In this document: positions 1 through 5,810 of the stretch, in pieces
Numbering within the stretch: position 1 is the first letter of the stretch
Layout of the letters: each line of letters opens with the position of its first letter
Assembly: GCA_047618505.1 (NCBI GenBank)
Contig: JBLHLB010000268.1
Span: 1 to 5,900, forward strand
From: JBLHLB01 sp047618505
GTDB lineage: Bacteria > Planctomycetota > UBA1135 > GCA-002686595
Reading direction: 5' to 3'
DNA: 5,900 nucleotides
The notes under the pieces: model-generated
Database searches by the model: none
Seen by the model: the letters and a program-made list of their open reading frames with translations, nothing else
Told to the model about the DNA's origin: nothing
Program-made: the position numbers and the translations under genes

Positions 1-619
1 AACCAACCGGGCACGGCGAAGGCTGGAGCGTTGTCGAAGGGATCGCGTGTTCGAACCTCTTCGACGGCATCGTCGACGACTCCCAACCAGCGCAGGTTCT
101 CTATTGGGACGACGAAGGCGCGCCCCACGAATGGTTTTGGGAGGACAGGGGGTAGGCACCCAGAGCGACCTCAATTGGTTGCACGGCGTGAATATGTACG
201 CCGAAAAGCTACCGGTAATCGCGGCGACGCCGGCTTGGTACGACGTCGATTCGCGTCTGACTTCGCTCTATCTAAACGGTAGCGATGTGTCGCGGGACTT
301 TGCGAGCGATGTCGCTGATGAATCCGACGTGGTCAATGTCCTGGCCTACCGTGATGAGGTCAATGGCAAGAACGGAATCATCGACTTGATGGACTCTGAG
401 ATGAGCTACGGACCCGTGATCTTCGGCGTGGAAACACGGGATCTCGTCATCGAGTTCGACCGCCTGACATTCTGGGAAGAGGGGCTGCAAAGCATGCAGA
501 GTGCCCTGGTCAAGACCTGGCGCAAGCGCCGTGAAAACGAGGATCTCAGTGCTTTCAGCGTGCACCACTACGGCTCCATGAAGAAGGTCGGTCGCTTCGG
601 GCCGAAGCCCATCGACTAG
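1..619 (+). CDS. C-terminal part of a putative TIM-barrel (glycoside-hydrolase-like) protein, frame broken at 148-155
   Basis: The gene enters from the left edge, so its start is not visible. Coding character is in the frame of positions 3-152 (50 codons, acidic and aromatic-rich, including FDGIVDDSQ and HEWFWEDRG). It ends at TAG 153-155. From 152 to the stop at 617-619 the -1 frame carries the protein-like sequence (155 residues). Joining the two gives about 205 residues without a break in character. The other frame over 1-150 is an arginine-rich shadow. Visible motifs are PAWYDVD (230-250), VLAYRDEV (338-361), GVET (425-436), LTFWEEG (464-484) and SVHHYGS near the C-terminus, with HHY at 563-571. 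This alternation of short hydrophobic strands, with an aromatic/His strand at the end, recalls the last strands of secreted TIM-barrel proteins. That family call is from memory of the pattern and is inference; no catalytic residue can be assigned. The gene converges on the neighbouring glycosyltransferase with 6 bases between stops. It may be a frameshifted pseudogene, a sequencing error, or two overlapping genes (ATG at 131). Confidence 0.55.
   Translation, partial: TNRARRRLERCRRDRVFEPLRRHRRRLPTSAGSLLGRRRRAPRMVLGGQGVGTQSDLNWLHGVNMYAEKLPVIAATPAWYDVDSRLTSLYLNGSDVSRDFASDVADESDVVNVLAYRDEVNGKNGIIDLMDSEMSYGPVIFGVETRDLVIEFDRLTFWEEGLQSMQSALVKTWRKRRENEDLSAFSVHHYGSMKKVGRFGPKPID
148..155 (+). other. 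G5 run followed by in-frame TAG: frame break or slippage point
   Basis: Five G residues (148-152) are followed directly by TAG (153-155) in the upstream frame (AGG GGG TAG). One extra G, or a -1 slip of the glycine codon GGG on the run, would give Asp-Arg-Gly-Val-Gly-Thr and enter the long downstream frame ending at 619. Homopolymer miscounting is the simplest explanation. Loss of one G in the genome or programmed -1 slippage are alternatives. No clear stimulatory hairpin was seen just downstream. Confidence 0.6.
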
Positions 620-625
620 GGAGTT

Positions 626-1711
626 CTAGGAGCAGACGCAGTCGGTCCAGGCTTGAACCAAGGCCTGCGCCGCAGCATCCCAGGACGATTGCCGGAGGAG
701 AGCTGCGACCCGAACCGAGTCCGTCTCTCTTCCCTCCATTGCCCTGTGGATCGCCCGGGCGCAGGCCGCAGGATTACCTGTCGGGAAGCATGGCACTCCC
801 TCTTCAAGGCCCAGGGGGCGTGCAGCGGCTTGACTCAGGGCTAGGGGCGCGCCGGCCCGCAAAGCCTCCACGGCTGGGATGCCAAATCCCTCGAGTCGCG
901 AGGGGATGACCACGCAGGCTGCCTGGGCGTAGAGTTCCGCCAGGCGCGCGTCATCGACATAGCCTTCCAGGTGAAGGCGAGAATCGACACCAAGTTCGCG
1001 GGCTAGGCCTCTCAAGCGTGAGTCCTCATCACCCTTCGGCGAACCGACCAGGCGCAGTTCCGGAAGCGATCGGTCCTCCGCCATTGCCCTGAGGAGTGTG
1101 TCTAGATCCTTGCGCGCTTCGAGATGCCCCACATGGAGCAGGAAGCGCTCTGCGTGTTCATCTCGCGGAAGGAGCTGCAGATGATCAGCCCCGTTGGGAA
1201 CCAGGACAGTTGCCTGTGGATGGAATTGTGCCTTGACTTGCTCTCGCACCATTTCGCTGACACAAATCACGACCGCTGCGCGACCAATAGCGTCGGCGAT
1301 CGCGGCCTTGGAAAGGAAGCGCCGGAAACCGCTGCCGCCCAAGTCCCTGAGATCGTGCAGCGTCAAGGCGAAGGGGACACCCAGCCGGCGTGGCGCGGGC
1401 AGGTGCCCCGTGTGCACGAGACCAAAGGGCCTTCCGTCGGTACGTGCTTGGGCAAGGGCGCCGCGCAATGCCGCGCCCTCGGACAGCGCTCGTTTCAGGG
1501 GAGGACCAGGCGGGACCATGGAGTGGACGACCTCAATCTCCGGAGGCAATTCCAGTGCGCAGGATCTTGCCCCTTCGAGCACAGTCAACCCTCCGTCCTG
1601 AGCGTCAAGGAGCCGCTGCGCGCGGGGTAGAAGCTCTTGGTTGTGCCGACGCACGCCGCCCACCGGTTGGCCCAGGACGGCTCCGGCCACCAGGATGCGT
1701 AGGCCGCTCAC
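626..1711 (-). CDS. Glycosyltransferase family 4 (GT-B fold)
   Basis: This is a 361-residue GT4-type glycosyltransferase, expected to transfer a sugar from a nucleotide-sugar donor to a lipid-linked glycan at the cytoplasmic face of the inner membrane. The N-terminal Rossmann half opens with a short strand (LRILVAG, residues 4-10) and a glycine-rich loop, PVGGVRRHNQELL (16-28). TLHD lies at 117-120. The linker strand VSEMV (151-155) leads to the donor half, with LLHVGHLEARKDLDTLL (191-207) and SRLEGFGIPAVEAL (271-284). In the latter, E274 and E282 form the EX7E motif that contacts the donor sugar phosphate. Length is normal for GT4. A longer reading from TTG 1726 is possible, but GTG 1711 is preferred: it overlaps the upstream gene's TGA as GTGA and leaves a standard GT4 N-terminus. 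It is the distal gene of a two-gene unit and is probably translationally coupled. Donor and acceptor cannot be read from the sequence. Its stop is 6 bases from the stop of the converging left-edge gene. Confidence 0.9.
   Translation of the reverse strand: MSGLRILVAGAVLGQPVGGVRRHNQELLPRAQRLLDAQDGGLTVLEGARSCALELPPEIEVVHSMVPPGPPLKRALSEGAALRGALAQARTDGRPFGLVHTGHLPAPRRLGVPFALTLHDLRDLGGSGFRRFLSKAAIADAIGRAAVVICVSEMVREQVKAQFHPQATVLVPNGADHLQLLPRDEHAERFLLHVGHLEARKDLDTLLRAMAEDRSLPELRLVGSPKGDEDSRLRGLARELGVDSRLHLEGYVDDARLAELYAQAACVVIPSRLEGFGIPAVEALRAGAPLALSQAAARPLGLEEGVPCFPTGNPAACARAIHRAMEGRETDSVRVAALLRQSSWDAAAQALVQAWTDCVCS
1708..1711 (-). other. GTGA stop/start overlap between two glycosyltransferase genes
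   Basis: On the minus strand, GTG (1711-1709) shares its last two bases with the upstream stop TGA (1710-1708). This arrangement is typical of translational coupling. No strong Shine-Dalgarno sequence precedes the GTG, which fits re-initiation by ribosomes finishing the upstream gene. The overlap decides the start of the downstream gene in favour of 1711 over the TTG at 1726. Confidence 0.75.
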
Positions 1712-2751
1712 GCTAGTTCCAACCAAGTCTCTTCAACGATTTTTGCACAGGCGTCCCAACTGAATGCCGCCGCCCGCAGGGGCAGGGTTGAGCGCAGGGA
1801 TTCGCGCTCCCGACCAGCACGCTGAATCGCATCTGCGACGGCATCGGGATCGTCGGGATCCACGGCGAAGCCTGTGCAGCCAGCGACTTCTGCCTGGGCA
1901 GAAGCGAAGGGGACGATCACCGGTGTGCCGCAGGCCAGGGCCTCCAGGACCGGGAGGCCGAAGCCCTCGGAAAAGGAGAGCACGGGGACTGCCAAGGCAA
2001 GTCGCAGGAGGCCCGGCAGGTCCGCCTCTTCGATCGTGTCGAGCGTGCTGACAAGGCGTCCTAGTCCTAGCTGTTGGGCCAAGCCAAGGTCCCGGCGCAG
2101 TTGTGGCGTTTCTTCACCCGTGATCACGAGGGGCGGGGGCGTTTCCCCACGGGCCTTGAGGGCTGCCATGCCGCGCAGCAATCGCGCGAGACCCTTCTTC
2201 GGGCGCACGGCGCCGAGTGCCAGGAGGAACTGTTCTTCGCCCAGGCGGTAGCGACCGAGCAAGACCTCATCGATCTCGCCCTCGGCGGGTTCGTGCACGA
2301 AGGGTGGCCCAGTACCCCAGGGTGCGACGCGAATCTTGTTCTTGCCAGGCAGGAAGCGACGCTTGAGGTCGCGCGCCACATGTTCCGTTGGAACCAAGAC
2401 GCGGTCCGCCCAGAGCGGACCGAAACTTGCCCAAAAGCGATGAGCCAGATCCGCGTTCTCCTTTACCCCATGACGCCAGGGAAGTTCGTGAATTGTCTGC
2501 ACCCGTAGGCCCGGCCCAGCGCGAGGAAAGGCGGAAGTGAAGGAATGCAGTCCGGCTAGCTCCTGTGATCGAAGTGCCTCCACTAAGCCCTTCCCACGCC
2601 AGTTACGCGAGGTCACACCATCCGCGGGTGTTAGGCGCACAACCTCTAATCGACTACGCTTCTCCAGCGCGTCCAAGAGCCCCGCACAGGCCCGCGCCAC
2701 CCCAAGGGGAAAGGCGCGCACCAGGGGCGAACAATCAAACCCAACTCGCAT
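1708..2751 (-). CDS. Glycosyltransferase family 4 (GT-B fold)
   Basis: This is a 347-residue GT4-type glycosyltransferase starting MRVGFDCSPL. Typical features are TIHEL (residues 86-90), the inter-domain strand ADRVLVPTEHVARDL (115-129), the donor-site loop LALGAVRPKKGLARLL (177-192, with basic residues R183, K185 and K186), and SEGFGLPVLEALACGTPVI (261-279). In that last motif E262 and E270 form the EX7E motif. The frame stays open to 2871, but the extra 40 residues are low-complexity, run into arsC on the other strand, and precede the conserved first strand. ATG 2751 is therefore chosen; a GGTAGG sequence lies 9 bases upstream. The N-terminal loop reads FPLGVARACAGL where the third glycosyltransferase in this window has the commoner EGIGRYTREL, so acceptor-side contacts may differ. 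It is the first gene of a two-gene unit whose promoter should lie in the 88-base divergent gap shared with arsC. Sugar specificity is unknown. Confidence 0.9.
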   Translation of the reverse strand: MRVGFDCSPLVRAFPLGVARACAGLLDALEKRSRLEVVRLTPADGVTSRNWRGKGLVEALRSQELAGLHSFTSAFPRAGPGLRVQTIHELPWRHGVKENADLAHRFWASFGPLWADRVLVPTEHVARDLKRRFLPGKNKIRVAPWGTGPPFVHEPAEGEIDEVLLGRYRLGEEQFLLALGAVRPKKGLARLLRGMAALKARGETPPPLVITGEETPQLRRDLGLAQQLGLGRLVSTLDTIEEADLPGLLRLALAVPVLSFSEGFGLPVLEALACGTPVIVPFASAQAEVAGCTGFAVDPDDPDAVADAIQRAGRERESLRSTLPLRAAAFSWDACAKIVEETWLELA

Positions 2752-2760
2752 TGGAGGCAG

Positions 2761-2766
2761 CCTACC
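2761..2766 (-). promoter_or_regulatory. Candidate Shine-Dalgarno for the glycosyltransferase starting at 2751
   Basis: Read on the minus strand, GGTAGG is followed by nine bases and then ATG (2751-2749). The match to the anti-SD is partial (AGG core), but the spacing is suitable and supports this start over the far-upstream starts in the same frame. Confidence 0.4.
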
Positions 2767-2783
2767 AAACTGCGGGGTTGGCC

Positions 2784-2816
2784 GTGGCGGTAGGGAAGCT
2801 GGTTCCGTACCGCTAC
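2784..2816. promoter_or_regulatory. Imperfect palindrome in the divergent promoter region (candidate operator)
   Basis: Arms GTGGCGGTAGGGAA (2784-2797) and TTCCGTACCGCTAC (2803-2816) are inverted copies around a 5-base centre (2798-2802). Twelve of 14 positions pair; the exceptions are 2786/2814 (G/T) and 2793/2807 (G/G). The core half-site is GCGGTA/TACCGC. It lies between the divergent starts of arsC (2840) and a glycosyltransferase gene (2751), 24 bases from the former and 33 from the latter. The symmetry and position suggest a binding site for a dimeric regulator acting on one or both genes. It could instead form a hairpin in a 5' leader. No U-run follows on either strand, so a terminator is unlikely. 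The sequence does not resemble the AT-rich ArsR sites I know. Confidence 0.45.
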
Positions 2817-2839
2817 TGAGACTGGTTAGACTTCTTGGC

Positions 2840-3280
2840 ATGTCCAAACCCAGAGTCCTATTCCTGTGCACGGGGAATGCCTGTCGTAGTCAGATTGGCG
2901 AAGGTTGGTTGCGCCACCTGGGGGGTGATCGAGTGGAGGCGCTTTCCGCTGGCATCCAGCCCCATGGCGTGAATCCCAAGGCCGTCGAGGTCATGGCGGA
3001 AGTGGGGGTTGATCTGGGCGCCCACAGTTCTGATGACATTGCCGGCTACCTGGAGCAGCGCGTCGACCTCGTCATCGCGGTCTGCGATTCCGCCGCGGAA
3101 GCTTGCCCGACTTTTCCAAAGCCGGTGCCGGTTCTGCTCTGGCCCTTCCCCGATCCGGCCGGCGCGACGGGAACCCAGGAGGAAATACTGACCGTGTTCC
3201 GCCAGGCGCGGGACACGATCCGGGCACGTATAGAAGCGTGGATCGCCGAGGGATTCCCTCCCTTGTCCCCTCCAATCTAG
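2840..3280 (+). CDS. arsC: Thioredoxin-coupled arsenate reductase ArsC (LMW-phosphatase fold)
   Basis: This 146-residue cytoplasmic enzyme should reduce arsenate to arsenite, using a cysteine relay recycled by thioredoxin. The P-loop CTGNACRS begins at C10 and contains C15, R16 and S17 (CX5R). The redox pair C82 and C89 lies in VCDSAAEAC, and the general acid D105 in PDPAG. These positions equal those of S. aureus pI258 ArsC. N13, E21, S36 and D65, which as I recall form the potassium site of that enzyme, are also present. Ordinary low-molecular-weight tyrosine phosphatases (Wzb type) lack the C82/C89 pair, so arsenate reductase is the better call. It is about 15 residues longer than the pI258 enzyme, through an insertion after DPAG and a Pro-rich tail. 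The frame is open back to 2537, but ATG 2840 matches the family N-terminus. No clear Shine-Dalgarno precedes it. No arsR, arsB or acr3 lies nearby: it sits alone, opposite in strand to the polysaccharide genes on both sides. Confidence 0.95.
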   Translation: MSKPRVLFLCTGNACRSQIGEGWLRHLGGDRVEALSAGIQPHGVNPKAVEVMAEVGVDLGAHSSDDIAGYLEQRVDLVIAVCDSAAEACPTFPKPVPVLLWPFPDPAGATGTQEEILTVFRQARDTIRARIEAWIAEGFPPLSPPI

Positions 3281-3302
3281 CGGGGAGAATTAGGGCTATG
3301 GC
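3281..3302. other. 22-base convergent gap between arsC and a glycosyltransferase
   Basis: The gap separates the arsC stop (3278-3280) from the minus-strand glycosyltransferase stop (3303-3305). It holds only a short inverted repeat, TAGG (3291-3294) with CCTA (3302-3305), and no T-run. No convincing terminator is seen, so the two transcripts may overlap at their 3' ends. Confidence 0.4.
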
Positions 3303-4454
3303 CTAGAGGGAACGCCGTACCTGGGGACCGTCTTCACTTTCCGGTTGCGTGGCCATCTGATAGGCGATCAAGGTTTGGCGAGCTGTTTCCCGCCAGGTAA
3401 ATGCACGCGCTCGTCTGCGACCACGGAGCACCATGTCCTCGCGCATCTCGCGGTCCGCTAGCACGCGCCGCGCACCTTCGAAGATGCGTTCGACGTCCGT
3501 GGGTTCGACGTAGAGGGCAGCGTCTTCGCAAACCTCAGGCATAGAGGTGACACAGCTCGTTACAACCGCAGTGCCCGCGGCCATGGCCTCCAGGGGCGGC
3601 AAGCCAAAGCCCTCTGCAAGGCTTGCGAAGAGGCAAAGATCCGCCTCCGCCACAAGGCGTGGGAGATCCTCCTCGGGAACGAAATGCCGCCAGTCGACAC
3701 GCTGTCTTGCCGGTGACTTTGCCAGGGCGCGCTCGAAGTGCTCCGAGCCGTAGCCCGGCGGACCGGCAATCACCCAGCGGTGCGGTAGCCCTTCTTTCAC
3801 CAGACCCTCGAAGGCAGCCAGCATGCGAACGTGGTTCTTGCGATTGTCCACGCGCGATACGGTCACGATGTAGGGATCTTTGGCCTTCGGAAGAGCTTCC
3901 GGCGGGAGGGCACGTACGAAGTGGTCGCAGCCCAAGCCCGTCACCGTGACGCGATTGGGAAACACACCGAGTTTCATTACCACTTCCGCGCCAACGAATT
4001 CAGAGGGGACAAGCACACGCCGCGCATTGGCGACTAGCTCTTTCGCTCGCACTGTCATCTCCGCGGCAGCCGTAGGATCCAGGTAGTCCGCACCGGCCAT
4101 ATAGAGACAATCGTGAATCGTCGCCACCTCGACCGCGTCGCGTACGGGTAGACGTCGGTATTGTGTGTGGTGAAAGACCTGCGCTCCACCGACAAGGTCA
4201 TCGGCGCCCTTGCCCAGACGCTTCATCAGGCCGGGCATCCAACGCGAAGGGAAGCGTAGCCGTAGCAACTCGGCCTTGGTTCCGGCTAGCCCGAGTTCCT
4301 TCCGACTGAAGCGACTGCGCCCCAGGGTGTAGCCGAACAGGCCTAGGTCCGCATCGAAGTTAAGTTCGATCAGACCGCGGACGAGTTCGCGTGTGTAGCG
4401 CCCGATGCCCTCGCGGTTGACGAGTGCCGGGCGATAGTCGATGCCGACGCGCAT
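3303..4454 (-). CDS. Glycosyltransferase family 4 (GT-B fold)
   Basis: This is a 383-residue GT4-type glycosyltransferase and the most canonical of the three here. It starts MRVGIDYRPAL, followed by the acceptor-side loop EGIGRYTREL (residues 15-24). TIHDCLY (112-118) and the linker strand ARRVLVPSEFVGAEV (144-158) come next. The donor domain has IVTVSRVDNRKNHVRML (196-212), with R201 and K206 placed to bind donor phosphates, and SLAEGFGLPPLEAMAAGTAV (278-297), with E281 and E289 forming EX7E. The family pattern predicts a cytoplasmic or membrane-associated retaining transferase that extends a lipid-linked oligosaccharide. The C-terminus ends in a short polar tail (PESEDGPQVRRSL). It lies 12 bases downstream of the flippase gene on the same strand, so the two are almost certainly cotranscribed. 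ATG 4454 is the only start compatible with the conserved first strand. Sugar and linkage are unknown. Confidence 0.93.
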   Translation of the reverse strand: MRVGIDYRPALVNREGIGRYTRELVRGLIELNFDADLGLFGYTLGRSRFSRKELGLAGTKAELLRLRFPSRWMPGLMKRLGKGADDLVGGAQVFHHTQYRRLPVRDAVEVATIHDCLYMAGADYLDPTAAAEMTVRAKELVANARRVLVPSEFVGAEVVMKLGVFPNRVTVTGLGCDHFVRALPPEALPKAKDPYIVTVSRVDNRKNHVRMLAAFEGLVKEGLPHRWVIAGPPGYGSEHFERALAKSPARQRVDWRHFVPEEDLPRLVAEADLCLFASLAEGFGLPPLEAMAAGTAVVTSCVTSMPEVCEDAALYVEPTDVERIFEGARRVLADREMREDMVLRGRRRARAFTWRETARQTLIAYQMATQPESEDGPQVRRSL

Positions 4455-4464
4455 GGGGGCTATA

Positions 4465-4468
4465 TCCT
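4465..4468 (-). promoter_or_regulatory. Shine-Dalgarno AGGA overlapping the flippase stop codon
   Basis: On the minus strand, AGGA (4468-4465) overlaps the TAG stop of the flippase gene (4469-4467) and lies ten bases before ATG 4454. It supports that start and suggests coupled translation of flippase and glycosyltransferase. Confidence 0.5.
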
Positions 4469-5810
4469 AGGGGGTGAGGAGGGCGCGCAGGGCGGCGCTG
4501 AGGAGAACGGCGATGACGAAGACAGCGAGAGCCCTGATCCAATGGGAACCCGCAACCCGGGGTGCTCGACCCTGGGCGCGCAGAATCACCCAGGCTCCGC
4601 CTGAGAGCAACAACTCTGTGCCTAAGGTCGCTCCGGCGGCGCCGATTCCACCGAAGTGGGGCACGAGGGCCAGGTTGCCGATGACATTGGCTAGCAGGGC
4701 ACAGCCGGTCAGCAACAGCACGCTGCGGCCGGCCCCGGTGGCCACCAGGGCGGTCAGCCAGCCGGTTGTGGCGCTGACGACCAAGGCTCCAAGCAGCAGC
4801 ACGCGGAGGCTTGTGGCGGCGGATCCAAAGGATTCGCCAAAGGCCCAACCCAGGAGCAGGTCCGCCTGGGGCATCAGGACACCAAGGATCAGAGCGGCGG
4901 GGATCAGCAGCCCGCGTGTGAGGGCAGCAGTCGCGTCTCCGAGTTGTCCCGTACGATTCTTGCCGGCCAGCCAAGGTAGGGCGACCGTGCCGGCATTGGC
5001 GGCGAACATTAGCAGAAACGAAGCGATGCGGGCGGCTGCGTTGTACTGCCCCAGCTCCACCTCACCGCGGATGGAGCGTAGGATCCAGTTGTCTGCATAG
5101 AGCGCCGCCTGGTGAGTGAGGGCAGCACAACCGAGGGGCAGGGCCAGGCGCCAGAGGGCCAACGAGTGCGAACGATCCTGGGGCAGCAGCCCGCGCGATT
5201 TCGCGGCGAGGTGCACAAGAACATTGCCAAGGGCTAGGCCGCCGGCGTGGGCTGCCAACAGCAACGAGATGTCACGCACACCGAGGAATAAGAGGAGCGG
5301 GACAGCGATTCCGCGTGCCAATGCCCCGATGCCCCGCGCTGCGACTAGCGGTCCCCACTGCAGTGCACGTTGAAACACGAGCCCTGAAGTCTCGGGAATG
5401 CGTGAGAGCGGGAGCAGGCAGGCCAGGCCGATCCAGCGTGGATCTTCCCCCAGGGAAAGGCCGAAGGAGAAGAGCAGCAGCGCAGCAAGACTCACCGTGG
5501 CAAAGCGTGTGCGACGCGCGGCGTTCAAAGCCCGAGCGAAGGCGCCTTCGTCGTTGGCCCCGCGTTGGAGCGCCGCTGCTCCTGTTCCCAAGTCGCTGAT
5601 GGACTCCACCAGCAGCAGCGCTGCGAGGAGGAACGTCCAGCGCCCAAAGTCTGCACCCGGGAGGATGCGCGCTGCACACACAAGCTCCAGTGCCGTCGCC
5701 GCACCCCCGGCAAATCGACCCGCTACCATTTGAAGCGACGAGCGCCAAACCCCGGGGGGGACGGCGCTCGGATCGGGCGTGGGGTCGGGGGTTGGTCGGG
5801 GCGCGGTCAT
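4467..5810 (-). CDS. Wzx/PST-family lipid-linked oligosaccharide flippase
   Basis: This 447-residue integral membrane protein would flip undecaprenyl-linked sugar repeat units from the cytoplasmic to the periplasmic face of the inner membrane. About 12-13 hydrophobic segments are visible, roughly at residues 25-48, 57-80, 104-122, 160-178, 181-200, 219-240, 256-282, 298-322, 333-357, 362-382, 386-410 and 424-446. Family-like motifs are ARILPGADFGRWTF (47-60), SDLGTGAA (72-79), YADNWILRSI (238-247) followed by LGQYNAAARIA (253-263), and GNLALVPHFGGIGAAGATLG (378-397), typical of the MOP superfamily polysaccharide transporters. The first 20 residues form an unusual Pro-rich cytoplasmic head containing TPDPTPDP. 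ATG 5810 is the start; a GGGGCCGGA stretch nine bases upstream is only a weak ribosome site. A GT4 gene follows after 12 bases, as expected for a Wzx/Wzy-type locus. A Wzy polymerase is not in the window. A lipid II-type or teichoic acid exporter role is less likely but not excluded. Confidence 0.9.
   Translation of the reverse strand: MTAPRPTPDPTPDPSAVPPGVWRSSLQMVAGRFAGGAATALELVCAARILPGADFGRWTFLLAALLLVESISDLGTGAAALQRGANDEGAFARALNAARRTRFATVSLAALLLFSFGLSLGEDPRWIGLACLLPLSRIPETSGLVFQRALQWGPLVAARGIGALARGIAVPLLLFLGVRDISLLLAAHAGGLALGNVLVHLAAKSRGLLPQDRSHSLALWRLALPLGCAALTHQAALYADNWILRSIRGEVELGQYNAAARIASFLLMFAANAGTVALPWLAGKNRTGQLGDATAALTRGLLIPAALILGVLMPQADLLLGWAFGESFGSAATSLRVLLLGALVVSATTGWLTALVATGAGRSVLLLTGCALLANVIGNLALVPHFGGIGAAGATLGTELLLSGGAWVILRAQGRAPRVAGSHWIRALAVFVIAVLLSAALRALLTP

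Noticed and set aside
47..151. Upstream part of a long plus-strand frame beginning with GTG at 47
   Set aside because: It is arginine-rich with shadow-like composition, while the frame of positions 3-152 is protein-like there. Only the part after about 152 of this frame is coding.
272..568. A 98-codon minus-strand frame opposite the left-edge gene
   Set aside because: It lies entirely antisense to the better-supported plus-strand coding frame and shows no recognisable motif or ribosome site.
1124..1630. A 168-codon plus-strand frame
   Set aside because: It is antisense to the glycosyltransferase at 626-1711, which has full family motifs. No family resemblance is visible.
2537..2839. Extension of the arsC frame upstream of ATG 2840
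   Set aside because: The extension is antisense to a glycosyltransferase N-terminus. The ArsC family begins at the MSKPRVLFLC segment, with C10 at the expected place.
2752..2871. N-terminal extension of the glycosyltransferase to 2871
   Set aside because: The extra 40 residues are low-complexity and overlap arsC. The conserved MRVGFD strand starts at 2751.
3291..3305. Short inverted repeat TAGG/CCTA as a bidirectional terminator
   Set aside because: It has only four paired bases plus one beyond a mismatch, and no T-run on either strand.
4360..4974. A 204-codon minus-strand frame rich in Arg and Pro
   Set aside because: It is an out-of-frame shadow of the flippase C-terminus and the next gene's start, with the composition expected of GC-rich shadow reading.
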